Source of the DNA: an uncultured Paracoccaceae bacterium
Lineage (GTDB): Bacteria; Pseudomonadota; Alphaproteobacteria; Rhodobacterales; Rhodobacteraceae
DNA: 64,000 nucleotides
Direction of reading: 5' to 3'
NCBI GenBank assembly: GCA_913061275.1
Contig: CAJXSR010000019.1
Span: forward strand, 1 to 64,000
Shown here: positions 36,918 through 45,745 of the stretch, piece after piece
Numbering within the stretch: the stretch's first letter is position 1
Layout of the letters: each line of letters begins with the position of its first letter
The notes under the pieces: generated by a model
Database searches by the model: none
Seen by the model: the letters and a program-made list of their open reading frames with translations, nothing else
Told to the model about the DNA's origin: nothing
Position numbers and translations under genes: made by a program

Positions 36918-37134
36918 TTGCAGTAACCTTTAGTTTCTTTATGCGTTTGAAACAAAATTTAACACAGGAATGGGGCGGTCTTTCAAGCGTTAATGACACA
37001 AAACCCATAAAAACGAGGGCAATTTTGTAAAGCGCGACGCAGTTACCATCATGTTTGTCGCTTTATCACTTACATGAGCATGTTTGATGCAATAAAGACG
37101 GGCCAAGAATTAATGCCATTTAGGAGTAACTGCC

Positions 37135-38427
37135 ATGACAACAACCCGCGACGCTGGATTTTTCACCGAAGAACTTTCATCACGTGATCCTGAAATTTTT
37201 GGTTCCATTACCAATGAACTTGGTCGTCAACGCGACGAGATAGAGCTGATTGCCTCTGAAAATATCGTGTCACGTGCAGTGATGCAGGCACAAGGGTCTG
37301 TCTTGACCAACAAATATGCCGAAGGCTATCCAGGGCGTCGTTACTACGGCGGGTGTCAGTTTGCTGATGTTGCTGAAAATCTAGCGATTGATCGCGCTAA
37401 ACAGTTGTTTGGATGTGATTTTGTCAACGTGCAACCCAACTCTGGCTCACAAGCGAACCAAGGTGTTATGCAAGCGTTAATTCAACCAGGTGATACTATT
37501 TTGGGTATGAACCTTGCTTCAGGTGGTCACTTAACCCACGGTGCGGCCCCTAACCAATCTGGTAAATGGTTCAACGCCATTCAATACGGTGTGCGCAAAC
37601 AAGACAACCTGATCGATTATGATGAAATAGCTGCTTTGGCCAAGGAACATCAGCCGAAAATGATAATTGCAGGTGGTTCTGCCATTCCACGTCAAATCGA
37701 TTTTGCGAAATTCCGTGAAATTGCTGATTCTGTTGGTGCCTATTTGCACGTCGACATGGCCCACTTTGCAGGTCTTGTAGCCGCTGGTGAACACCCAAGC
37801 CCGTTCCCACATGCAGATGTTGTAACAACAACCACGCATAAAACCCTACGCGGCCCACGTGGCGGCATGATCTTGACCAATGATGAGGCTATTGCGAAAA
37901 AAGTAAATTCCGCGATTTTCCCAGGCATCCAAGGTGGCCCTTTGATGCATGTAATTGCAGCTAAAGCAGTAGCCTTTGGCGAAGCTTTGCGCCCTGAGTT
38001 CAAAACCTACCAAAAAGCGGTTCGCGCCAATGCGGTTGCCCTTGCCGATCAGTTGATGAAGGGTGGTCTAGACATCGTTTCAGGCGGTACAGACACACAC
38101 CTAATGTTGGTTGATTTGCGCCCTAAAGGGGTAAAAGGCAACGTGGCAGACAAGGCTTTGGGCCGTGCCAACATTACGTGCAACAAAAACGGCATCCCGT
38201 TTGACCCAGAAAAGCCAATGGTCACATCTGGCCTACGTTTGGGCACCCCTGCGGGCACCACACGTGGCTTTGGTGAAGCGGAATTCCGTGAAATCGCTGA
38301 CATGATTATCGAAGTGGTCGATGGCATTGCTGCCAACGGCGAAGACGGCAATGGTGAAGTAGAGGCGGCCGTAAAAGCCAAAGCAGAAGCCCTTTGTGCA
38401 CGGTTCCCAATTTACGATACTTTATAA
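37135..38427 (+). CDS. glyA: Serine hydroxymethyltransferase
   Basis: A 430-residue PLP enzyme interconverting serine + THF and glycine + 5,10-methylene-THF. The N-terminal [14 protein letters not shown], the [12 protein letters not shown] loop, and the PLP-lysine in [16 protein letters not shown] (near residue 235) are all present. TAGGAG at 37121-37126 ends 8 bp before the ATG. It links with the betaine genes at 11-15 kb, which feed methylene-THF. An intrinsic terminator follows at 38447. Confidence 0.97.
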   Translation: MTTTRDAGFFTEELSSRDPEIFGSITNELGRQRDEIELIASENIVSRAVMQAQGSVLTNKYAEGYPGRRYYGGCQFADVAENLAIDRAKQLFGCDFVNVQPNSGSQANQGVMQALIQPGDTILGMNLASGGHLTHGAAPNQSGKWFNAIQYGVRKQDNLIDYDEIAALAKEHQPKMIIAGGSAIPRQIDFAKFREIADSVGAYLHVDMAHFAGLVAAGEHPSPFPHADVVTTTTHKTLRGPRGGMILTNDEAIAKKVNSAIFPGIQGGPLMHVIAAKAVAFGEALRPEFKTYQKAVRANAVALADQLMKGGLDIVSGGTDTHLMLVDLRPKGVKGNVADKALGRANITCNKNGIPFDPEKPMVTSGLRLGTPAGTTRGFGEAEFREIADMIIEVVDGIAANGEDGNGEVEAAVKAKAEALCARFPIYDTL

Positions 38428-38446
38428 TATATCTCTATAAATTGAA

Positions 38447-38481
38447 AACTGCGTTGGACAGATGTCTTGCGCAGTTTTTTT
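38447..38481 (+). terminator. Intrinsic terminator of glyA
   Basis: AACTGCG (38447-38453) pairs with CGCAGTT (38470-38476) and is followed directly by a T-run to 38481. It lies 20 bp after the glyA stop and just before the small lipoprotein gene. Confidence 0.8.
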
Positions 38482-38501
38482 GTGCCCGCTAGAAGGGGTA
38501 T

Positions 38502-38723
38502 ATGAAAAACCGCCCCATACATATCGCGTGCCTAATTTGCTTTGCAATAAGCCTTACGTCTTGCGGGGTGAAAACCGCCGTTCCGGGGTTTGAATACCCT
38601 GTTTACGCGCCTGACAAAAAATGGCCAAAGCTTGCACCAACCGCAGAACTTGAACAAAAGACAGATGTTGATGTCGAAGCGGCAGTTGAAGATGTTGAAC
38701 GGTTAAAACGTTTACCCAAATAA
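38502..38723 (+). CDS. Small predicted lipoprotein
   Basis: A 73-residue protein with a signal sequence (MKNRPIHIACLICFAISL) and lipobox L-T-S-C with the lipidated cysteine at residue 21. The mature part is short, charged and ends in a helix (DVDVEAAVEDVERLKRLPK). GAAGGGG lies 5 bp upstream of the ATG. It lies between the glyA terminator and hom. No family was recognised; it is probably anchored in the outer membrane after Lol transport. Confidence 0.75.
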   Translation: MKNRPIHIACLICFAISLTSCGVKTAVPGFEYPVYAPDKKWPKLAPTAELEQKTDVDVEAAVEDVERLKRLPK

Positions 38724-38794
38724 GCTTTGCGGGCATTGCCCCTGTGCGTCTGTTACGTTAACAAATGCCCACAAGATTATGGAGCGGCATATTT

Positions 38795-40081
38795 ATGGCA
38801 AACACATTAAGATTAGGCATCGCAGGCTTGGGAACAGTTGGCGTTGGTGTCATAAAAATCATCCAGCAACACGCAGAATTGCTAGAGGCCCGTTCGGGAT
38901 GCAAGATCGTTATATCTGCGATTTCAGCACGGTCAAAAAACAAAGATCGCGGTATTGATATTTCCAACTACGCTTGGGAAGATAACTCTGTGGATTTGGC
39001 CGCACGCGATGATGTCGATGTGTTTTTGGAACTGATAGGTGGCGACAGTGGCCCTGCAAAAGCAGCCGTTGAAGCCGCCATTGCGGCAGGTAAACATGTG
39101 GTCACAGCAAATAAAGCTATGTTGGCACTACATGGGCAAAATCTGGCACTGGCAGCTGAAGCGGCTGATGTAAACTTGCGGTTTGAAGCGGCTGTTGCAG
39201 GCGGCATTCCGATTATTAAATCTTTGACAGAAAGCCTGGCTGCAAACAAAATCATCCGCATCATGGGGGTTATGAACGGTACTTGTAACTACATCTTAAC
39301 CCGTATGGAAAGTGCAAAGCTACCCTATAAAACCGTCTTTGAAGAAGCCAATCAGCTTGGCTATCTTGAGGCTGATCCAAATTTGGATGTGGGTGGCATT
39401 GATGCGGCCCATAAGCTGGTTTTATTGTCATCTATTGCCTTTGGTACTCAAGTGAACTTTGCAGGGGCCGAACTAGAAGGCATCGGCCAAATCACCATCG
39501 AAGATATAGATCATGCACGAGATATGGGCTTTCGGATCAAATTGTTGGGCTTGGCCCAGATGACCGATGCAGGACTTGAACAATCTATGCGCCCATCGCT
39601 TGTTCCTGCGACCTCACCTTTGGCCCAGCTTGAAGGTGGTACAAATATGGTTGTGGTTGAAGGCGATAGTGTAGAGCAAATCGTTCTGCGCGGTGCTGGT
39701 GCTGGTGAAGGGCCAACCGCAAGTGCGGTGATGGGCGATGTGATGGATATTGCACGCGGCATTAAGATCCCTGTTTTTGGTCAGCCCGCAAGCAGCCTGA
39801 AACCCGTAAAAGCCGCGCGCGCCAGTAATAAAGCCGCGTTCTGTTTACGTTTGAACTTAGTCGATACACCAGGTGTTATGGCCCAAATTTCAACTGAACT
39901 GGCCAACGCAGGTGTTTCAATCGACCGTATGCGCCAATTCAGCCATAATGACACATCTGCGCCTGTCATGATCGTTACACACCCTACAGAACGCACCGCG
40001 GTTGAAGCGGCATTTGATGCTATTTCGGCCTTGAAGGTGACAACACAAGCACCTTTAATGTTGGGCATAGTGGACGTTTAA
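38795..40081 (+). CDS. hom: Homoserine dehydrogenase
   Basis: A 428-residue NAD(P)-dependent enzyme making homoserine for threonine and methionine. The Rossmann motif LGIAGLGTVGVGVIKII is at residues 5-21. Substrate-region motifs are ANKAML near residue 107, GGIPIIKSL, and MNGTCNYILTRM. The AEADPNLDVGG-type loop reads YLEADPNLDVGGIDAAHKL. The C-terminal ACT domain (from about 345: FCLRLNLVDTPGVMAQIS) points to threonine feedback. ATG 38795 was chosen because GGAG lies 10 bp upstream. Confidence 0.97.
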   Translation: MANTLRLGIAGLGTVGVGVIKIIQQHAELLEARSGCKIVISAISARSKNKDRGIDISNYAWEDNSVDLAARDDVDVFLELIGGDSGPAKAAVEAAIAAGKHVVTANKAMLALHGQNLALAAEAADVNLRFEAAVAGGIPIIKSLTESLAANKIIRIMGVMNGTCNYILTRMESAKLPYKTVFEEANQLGYLEADPNLDVGGIDAAHKLVLLSSIAFGTQVNFAGAELEGIGQITIEDIDHARDMGFRIKLLGLAQMTDAGLEQSMRPSLVPATSPLAQLEGGTNMVVVEGDSVEQIVLRGAGAGEGPTASAVMGDVMDIARGIKIPVFGQPASSLKPVKAARASNKAAFCLRLNLVDTPGVMAQISTELANAGVSIDRMRQFSHNDTSAPVMIVTHPTERTAVEAAFDAISALKVTTQAPLMLGIVDV

Positions 40082-40091
40082 ACAACGCGCA

Positions 40092-40967
40092 TTAGGCTGG
40101 TTTTTTGTGCTTACGCATGCGTAAATAAACAAAAGGCATCGTTACGATATACATGACAACCCCATAAACTGCTGCAGGAATGGCTTCCTCTGGCAGTGCG
40201 GATGTACTTGCAACAATCAAAGGTGCAACCGCTATTGCGATTGTCACGTTCTGCACACCAGTTTCAATAGCTATCGTTGTTGCATCTTTGGCACCAAGAC
40301 CAAACATAGTTGCCGTCAATAAGCCAATAACAAGCAAGACAACATTCATCAGAACTAAAGCTGGCCCCAATCTAACAAGGTTGGAAATTAGCGTTTCCCA
40401 GTTAGATAGGATTGCCGCTAAAACAATAACAACGAACAAAACCATCGCAATTTTAGAAAGCAAACGGCTGGCTTTAGTCACAAAGCCCGGCGCTAGATGT
40501 GTTAATAAAACGCCAATAGAAACAGGCACAACCGTGATTAGAAAAATTGATACGGAAATCTTCAATATGTTGAACTCTTCGGGAACAGATCCTGTAAAGT
40601 AGCGCATCGATAAACCGATAATAATTGGCAAGGTAATCACTGAGATAAGTGTGACAGTAGCTGTCAAAGTAATTGAAAGCGCCGTATTTGCCCCCGCAAT
40701 TTTTGTTAAAACATTTGTTGTAACGCCGCCTGGGGACAAGGCTAATATCATCACACCAACAGCCAGTGCTGGCGTTAATTGAAACATAACGGCAATCAAA
40801 AAACCCACGATAGGCAGTAGAATAACTTGATTAACCAATCCCAAAGTGAATGCTTTGGGGAATTTCAGAATATCTGAAAAACTGGCAACCTTCAGCCCCA
40901 TACCAAGCGTAAACATAATGAATGCAAGAGAAAGTGGTAGAACGACTTTTAACAATATATGTTCCAT
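40092..40967 (-). CDS. Bile acid:sodium symporter family (SBF) transporter
   Basis: A 291-residue membrane protein with eight to ten hydrophobic segments and the SBF/BASS family core: GMGLKVASFSDILKFPKAF near residue 25, MILALSPGGVTTNVLTKIAGANTALSITLT near residue 85, and ETGVQNVTIAIAVA near residue 235 (the Na+-site E-x-G-x-Q/N-N). It would import an organic anion with sodium. ATG 40967 was chosen because AAAGGAT lies just upstream. It is inserted in reverse between hom and recJ. Confidence 0.9.
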   Translation of the reverse strand: MEHILLKVVLPLSLAFIMFTLGMGLKVASFSDILKFPKAFTLGLVNQVILLPIVGFLIAVMFQLTPALAVGVMILALSPGGVTTNVLTKIAGANTALSITLTATVTLISVITLPIIIGLSMRYFTGSVPEEFNILKISVSIFLITVVPVSIGVLLTHLAPGFVTKASRLLSKIAMVLFVVIVLAAILSNWETLISNLVRLGPALVLMNVVLLVIGLLTATMFGLGAKDATTIAIETGVQNVTIAIAVAPLIVASTSALPEEAIPAAVYGVVMYIVTMPFVYLRMRKHKKPA

Positions 40968-41120
40968 TTTTATCCTTTGACTGTCTATTAGTCCCAGTCT
41001 ATCTGTACGCACACCTGCCGCAACATATTTAACTGACATTTAAGAATTATGTTAGGAAAGATCACAAAGAACCGCAATGTTTAGCATCAAAACTATTCAA
41101 CAACAGTCAAGGTTATAACA

Positions 41121-42866
41121 ATGCCCCCCTTCTTAGGCGTCGAAAACTCTGCTACTGGGCGCCGTTGGGTCGGCCTAAGCGACGCACAAGATCGTCATGC
41201 ACAAGCCATTTCGCAACAAGCAGGATTGCCTGAAATTGTTGCACGCACATTAGCCCGTCGCGGCGTTTCTCCTGAAGAAGCAAAAGCGTTTTTAAGCCCC
41301 TCGTTACGCGATCTCATGCCCAATCCATCAATCCTAAAAGATATGGACAAAGCGGCAGAACGCATATGCCATGCCGTTGATGAAAACCAAAAGGTCGCAA
41401 TATTTGCGGACTATGATGTAGACGGTGCCACCTCTGCTGCCCTACTCATCACATGGTTGCGCGATTTTAACCTGACAGCCACACTTTACGTCCCTGACCG
41501 CATTGATGAAGGTTACGGCCCCAATGATGAAGCCATGCAAATGCTGGCTGACGACCACGACCTTATCATTTGCGTGGATTGCGGAACGCTGTCACACGGG
41601 CCGATTGCGGCTGTGATAGGCACCGATGTGATTGTACTGGATCATCACACGGGCGGTGAAACTTTGCCTGATGCTTTTGCAGTGGTGAACCCAAACCGCC
41701 AAGATGAAGATACTGAATACGGGTACCTGTGTGCCGCAGGTGTTGTGTTCCTTGCCCTTGTCGCCTGTAACCGCATTTTAAAAGCCGCAAACAAACCTGT
41801 GCCTAACCTGATGAACGCACTTGATCTTGCCGCTTTGGGTACTGTCGCAGACGTTGCCCCCCTGATTGGCTTTAACCGCGCATTGGTCCGCCAAGGGTTA
41901 GCAATCATGGGTGCGCGGCTTAGGCCCGGTCTGGTCGCACTTGCAGACGCTGCCAAAATGAATTCCGCCCCCACATCCTATCACCTTGGTTTTTTGTTGG
42001 GCCCGCGCATCAATGCAGGCGGGCGTGTTGGTAAGGCAGATTTGGGCGCACGGCTTTTGTCGACCACCGATATGGATGAAGCATGTTCTATCGCAGACAA
42101 ATTGAACCAGCTAAATGACGCGCGCCGTGAAATAGAGGCCCATGTGCAATTATTGGCCATGGAACAGGCTGAAGAACGCGGATTTGACCGGCCGTTAGTT
42201 TGGGCAGCTGGCGAAGGTTGGCACGCAGGCGTTGTAGGTATCGTTGCATCACGCCTGAAAGAGGCCACCAACCGCCCCGCGATTGTCATCGGTTTGGACG
42301 GGAATGAGGGCAAAGGCTCTGGCCGTTCAGTCACAGGGATTGATCTGGGATCAGCCGTGGCCACATGTACGCGTGAAGGTATCTTGCTAAAGGGCGGCGG
42401 TCACACAATGGCCGCAGGGCTAACCGTGGCCACAGATAATTTGGACGCCGCGATGGAACGCTTATCAGAATTGCTGGAAAAACAGGGCGCTGGTAACATC
42501 GGCCCCAAAGACCTGACATTGGACGGTGCCATAGCACCCTCTGCCATAACACCCGAACTTATTGAACAACTAGAAGCGGCAGGGCCCTTTGGTGCAGGCG
42601 CACCTGCGCCCCGATTTGCCCTGCCCGCCCAGCGCATTGTTTTTGCCAAACGTGCAGGAGATACGCACTTGCGCCTGACATTACAGGGTGAAAACGGCAG
42701 CAAAATAGATGCCATATGCTTTCGGGCTTATGACGGCCCGATAGGCACGTTACTGGAAAATCACAATGGACGGTTGTTTCATTGTGCAGGGCGGCTGGAA
42801 ATCGACGATTGGGGTGGGCGCAGGCGTGCTAAATTGCGCCTAGAAGATGTAGCAGAGGCTTTGTAA
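41121..42866 (+). CDS. recJ: Single-stranded-DNA-specific exonuclease RecJ
   Basis: A 581-residue 5'-3' ssDNA exonuclease of the DHH family. Motifs run in order: KVAIFADYDVDGATSAALL near residue 93 (motif I), LIICVDCGT, VLDHHTGG (the DHH motif) near residue 173, and the DHHA1 domain with GEGWHAGVVGIVASRL and KGGGHTMAAGL. The C-terminal OB fold follows. It acts in recombination and mismatch repair. tRNA-Glu follows 74 bp downstream. Confidence 0.97.
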   Translation: MPPFLGVENSATGRRWVGLSDAQDRHAQAISQQAGLPEIVARTLARRGVSPEEAKAFLSPSLRDLMPNPSILKDMDKAAERICHAVDENQKVAIFADYDVDGATSAALLITWLRDFNLTATLYVPDRIDEGYGPNDEAMQMLADDHDLIICVDCGTLSHGPIAAVIGTDVIVLDHHTGGETLPDAFAVVNPNRQDEDTEYGYLCAAGVVFLALVACNRILKAANKPVPNLMNALDLAALGTVADVAPLIGFNRALVRQGLAIMGARLRPGLVALADAAKMNSAPTSYHLGFLLGPRINAGGRVGKADLGARLLSTTDMDEACSIADKLNQLNDARREIEAHVQLLAMEQAEERGFDRPLVWAAGEGWHAGVVGIVASRLKEATNRPAIVIGLDGNEGKGSGRSVTGIDLGSAVATCTREGILLKGGGHTMAAGLTVATDNLDAAMERLSELLEKQGAGNIGPKDLTLDGAIAPSAITPELIEQLEAAGPFGAGAPAPRFALPAQRIVFAKRAGDTHLRLTLQGENGSKIDAICFRAYDGPIGTLLENHNGRLFHCAGRLEIDDWGGRRRAKLRLEDVAEAL

Positions 42867-42940
42867 AAAAGTTTCGCCCCAGATCAAAAATCCTCTTGCC
42901 AGCCGCAATAGTTCACACTAAATACCGCATCACAGTGAGT

Positions 42941-43015
42941 GGTCCCTTCGTCTATCGGTTAGGACATCTGGTTTTCAACCAGGAAAGAGGGGTTCAACTC
43001 CCCTAGGGACTACCA
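42941..43015 (+). tRNA. tRNA-Glu(TTC)
   Basis: A 75-nt cloverleaf with the acceptor arms GGTCCCT / AGGGACT, a D-arm with CGTCTATCGGTTAGGAC as in bacterial tRNA-Glu, the anticodon stem CTGG/CCAG around loop TTTTCAA (anticodon TTC), a T-arm GGGGTTCAACTCCCC, and encoded CCA. The first acceptor pair is G-U. Position downstream of recJ is common in Roseobacters. Confidence 0.93.
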
Positions 43016-43073
43016 CTGTTAATTCCCACTTAGTTTAAATAACAAACCATCGTGGTTGCTCACTATGCTTGTA

Positions 43074-43721
43074 CTAAGCCAGCAACCCTAAATCTGCTGC
43101 ACGTTGCACGGCCTCGGCACTGGTGCGGGTGCCAAGTATGGCGCGTACATTTGTTAGTTGCGCTTTGACCGTTACAATCGGTATGCCCAAGCTTGTTGAG
43201 GCTTCTTCAATTCGGGCGCCGTTCGCAATTTCATTCAAAAGTGCTTTTTGCTTATCCGTCAACTTAATCGCAGACACTTCTTCTTTGTGGATCATTTCAA
43301 GAATTTCATAAATCTTGGTGATTTCCGCATCGGTAAATTCACGGTCTGATCGGGAAAATCCGCCGATCGTATGTTTGTTATTTGTATCAATAGACACAAC
43401 AAACCCAAAATTCATATCATATGATTTGGCCCCAACCAAAACACCCCGTGTATCAATCGCGTCAAGATCGCTCCAGCGGCATGTTCCTTGGTTTTGAAAG
43501 CCCCACATAACGACAGGATCGTTTAGAATATAACCCTTATCCTCATAATAATTAATCCAAGCCACAGGATAGGTTTGAAACATTAATTTCGGAGCATTAA
43601 ATTCTATATGCAACGCAATCGCATAGCCTGTAGGTGCTTTTTCTTTTAGCACATCAAGCCAGTGGTTGATGCCTTCCATTTGTTGCATATCGTTTCGTAT
43701 TTTTCTTTGTACGTTCCCCAC
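43074..43721 (-). CDS. LuxR-type quorum-sensing receptor 1
   Basis: A 215-residue regulator with an N-terminal acyl-homoserine-lactone binding domain and a C-terminal GerE-type helix-turn-helix (from about 155). The residues that contact the lactone in TraR/LuxR are kept at W55, Y59, D68 and W83 (AWINYY...NDPVV...CRWSDL), spaced exactly as in the family, so it should bind an acyl-homoserine lactone. The HTH ends in the typical SAEAVQRAADLGLLA. It is divergent from a second luxR gene; a start at residue 12 or 15 is also possible. Confidence 0.88.
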   Translation of the reverse strand: MGNVQRKIRNDMQQMEGINHWLDVLKEKAPTGYAIALHIEFNAPKLMFQTYPVAWINYYEDKGYILNDPVVMWGFQNQGTCRWSDLDAIDTRGVLVGAKSYDMNFGFVVSIDTNNKHTIGGFSRSDREFTDAEITKIYEILEMIHKEEVSAIKLTDKQKALLNEIANGARIEEASTSLGIPIVTVKAQLTNVRAILGTRTSAEAVQRAADLGLLA

Positions 43722-43728
43722 TCGTTAA

Positions 43729-43751
43729 TTTAGTACAATTTTCACTTTAGT
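43729..43751. promoter_or_regulatory. Candidate lux-type operator in the divergent luxR promoter
   Basis: AGTACAATTTT (43732-43742) is followed by ACTTTAGT (43744-43751). Both words recur exactly in the luxI promoter at 44482-44492 and 44463-44470. It lies 8 bp upstream of the first luxR start and in the leader of the second. Confidence 0.45.
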
Positions 43752-43812
43752 GACACTTTTGGTATAATTAAGATATAAGATGTAATTCAGCAAGGCAGCA
43801 AAGTGATTTAAT

Positions 43813-44421
43813 GTGGCTATAGAGTTCAAAATCAAAGAAATTGAATGGCTTGCGCCCGTTGGATTGCAAATATCATTGCGCATCCGTTTTGGCTCTCCTT
43901 TAAGTTCTTACAACACATATCCTACTGAGTGGGTCCAAAAATACACCGAATTGGGCCTGATGATGCACGACCCAAGTATGAAATGGGCGTATGAAAACAC
44001 AGGCACATGCCGTTGGAGCAGCCTTGAAAGCCAAGACACACACAGTGTTTTAAAAATGGCTGCCAGTTACGGTATTACCTATGGCGCCGCAATTTCATGC
44101 CGAACAGATGAACAACTGGGGCATAGAAGCATTGCAACATTCGGGCGTGATGACCGCGAGTTTGAAGATGCAGAATTGACGCATTTGAACAAGTTCGTCC
44201 AAAAACTGCACGACACAGCAACCCCGCCTACCAATATTACGGATGCCGAAATTGAAGCCCTTTTATTGCTGAAAAGAGGTTTGATTATTAAAGAAGTCGC
44301 AGCAGAGCTTAATATAAGTGAGAATGCGGTTAAGCAACGTATGAGTAATGCGCGTCGCAAGCTTGGTGCTAAAACGACAATACATGCGGCCTCACTTGCC
44401 CAACAATATGGGCTTATTTAA
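43813..44421 (+). CDS. LuxR-type quorum-sensing receptor 2
   Basis: A 202-residue LuxR regulator. Lactone-contact residues are conserved at W40, Y44, D53 and W68 (EWVQKY...HDPSM...CRWSSL). The HTH (from about 142: ITDAEIEALLLLKRGLIIKEVAAELNIS...) is more divergent than in receptor 1. The start is GTG; the overlapping ATG at 43811 is in another frame and stops at once. It lies 110 bp upstream of luxI on the same strand. It shares the layout of receptor 1 but little exact identity, so the two may answer to different signals or form a regulatory pair. Confidence 0.88.
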   Translation: MAIEFKIKEIEWLAPVGLQISLRIRFGSPLSSYNTYPTEWVQKYTELGLMMHDPSMKWAYENTGTCRWSSLESQDTHSVLKMAASYGITYGAAISCRTDEQLGHRSIATFGRDDREFEDAELTHLNKFVQKLHDTATPPTNITDAEIEALLLLKRGLIIKEVAAELNISENAVKQRMSNARRKLGAKTTIHAASLAQQYGLI

Positions 44422-44462
44422 CGAAATGTGCAATTTTTAAGGCAATTTAACGCTCAACCTAT

Positions 44463-44492
44463 ACTTTAGTACATACCGAAAAGTACAATTTT
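44463..44492. promoter_or_regulatory. Candidate lux-type operator upstream of luxI
   Basis: ACTTTAGTACATACCGAAAA followed by GTACAATTTT: an imperfect inverted repeat (TACTTT...AAAGTA and GTAC-N10-GTAC) 40 bp before the luxI start. It repeats the two words found in the divergent luxR promoter. Size and place fit a lux box. Confidence 0.5.
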
Positions 44493-44531
44493 AAAGTCTC
44501 ATTGAATCTCTAACTTAATAGGAGATTTACT

Positions 44532-45143
44532 ATGAACTATGTAACTTTTGACTTCACTACTTTCCATAAATTCGGCTCTACTTTTTACGATTACTTGGGT
44601 TTGCGTAAAAAATACTTCGTTGACGAATTGAAATGGGATATTTTCCATGATGACCATGTGGAAATGGATCAATATGATAATCCATTAGCCCATTACTCTG
44701 TTATCATAAAAGACGGCAAAGTTGTTGGTGGGGCCAGAACAGCGCCCACATCAGCAAAATGGGGCGATACAACCTATATGCTTAAAGATGTAGCATCTGG
44801 GAAATTACCCAAGATACCAGATCAGATATATACCGATAACTTTGAAACAGATCGGGTTTGGGAATGTACCAGATTGGTTGTATCCAATGAACTTATGGGT
44901 ATGTGTGAAAAAATTGAGTGCCTGCGATTAATTGTTGAAGGCATCGTTCATGAAACCCAACCTTTGGGTGCCGAGCACCTTATTTGCCTGTCACCACCAA
45001 CATTGCCCCGCATGTTCTGTTCATTCGGGTATGGCTGCAAGCAGGTAAGTGACCCATATATTTGCCCAGAAGATGGACGGAAATATGCTGTTTTAATGAT
45101 GCCAACCGCAAAAGTATTTAGCGAGGTTAAAAAAGCTGTGTGA
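44532..45143 (+). CDS. luxI: Acyl-homoserine-lactone synthase (LuxI family)
   Basis: A 203-residue autoinducer synthase that makes an acyl-homoserine lactone from S-adenosylmethionine and acyl-ACP or acyl-CoA. The family's invariant residues are in place: R25, F29, W35 (LRKKYFVDELKWDI), D46 and D49 (MDQYDN), R69 (GGARTAPT), E111 and R114 (WECTRLVVS). AGGAG at 44521-44525 ends 6 bp before the ATG. Acyl-chain length cannot be read from sequence. Confidence 0.95.
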   Translation: MNYVTFDFTTFHKFGSTFYDYLGLRKKYFVDELKWDIFHDDHVEMDQYDNPLAHYSVIIKDGKVVGGARTAPTSAKWGDTTYMLKDVASGKLPKIPDQIYTDNFETDRVWECTRLVVSNELMGMCEKIECLRLIVEGIVHETQPLGAEHLICLSPPTLPRMFCSFGYGCKQVSDPYICPEDGRKYAVLMMPTAKVFSEVKKAV

Positions 45144-45188
45144 GATGCAACGATAAACACGTTTGTAAAATTAAATGGTATTTCATTA

Positions 45189-45560
45189 CTATCTGCGAAT
45201 GGCCGAGCTGGGTGCCGCTTGGCCAATCGCAGACCAGTTCACACTGGCACGCGCAATTTTCGTGTCGTCCCATGTTTTCATCACAATGTCGAAACCCGTA
45301 ACGGTCACGGCTTCAGCCAACAGTGAAAATCGCAGATTTTGTGCCATAGACGAGTCTATGCCTGTCACGCCCAAAATGATATGTGGTGGCTTGTGAAAAC
45401 TATGGGCAAAACTGATTTGGCAGCGCACTTCGCGGTCACCCTCTTTATACCACATAGGCCCTTTTTCATCCACATGGTTAAACAACTCACCCGCAGCTGT
45501 AATGATCTGCATCCCGACAAGGGGTGATGTTGTTTTTTGCTTAGCCAAGTCTTTATTCAC
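45189..45560 (-). CDS. H-type lectin domain protein
   Basis: A 123-residue protein whose core matches the H-type lectin fold: EVRCQISFAHSFHKPPHIILGVTGIDSS, LRFSLLAEAVTVTGFDIVMKTWDDTKIARASVNWSAIG broken into strands with the conserved W-x-D-T and final W-x-A-x-G. Such domains bind N-acetylgalactosamine-type glycans in animals. There is no signal peptide, so it may be cytoplasmic or exported by another route. It converges with luxI, 45 bp apart. Confidence 0.75.
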   Translation of the reverse strand: MNKDLAKQKTTSPLVGMQIITAAGELFNHVDEKGPMWYKEGDREVRCQISFAHSFHKPPHIILGVTGIDSSMAQNLRFSLLAEAVTVTGFDIVMKTWDDTKIARASVNWSAIGQAAPSSAIRR

Positions 45561-45745
45561 GGCACCCTCTTATCGTCAAAAATCGCGTATTGCTTTTTTA
45601 TATAAAACTCTTTGGTTTTTGATAACACAACCGTAATATTTTTGCTCAAAACATAAAATTTATTGCTTTGTATAGAACATTTACATGAAACTGTGATATT
45701 TTAAATATAGAAATATAATCAGGCTTTTACGAACTAGGTTTTTTA

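Noticed and set aside
36918-37134. Riboswitch (glycine, SAM or THF) before glyA
   Set aside because: Only short repeated words (CATGTTTG) are visible; no aptamer core could be built by eye.
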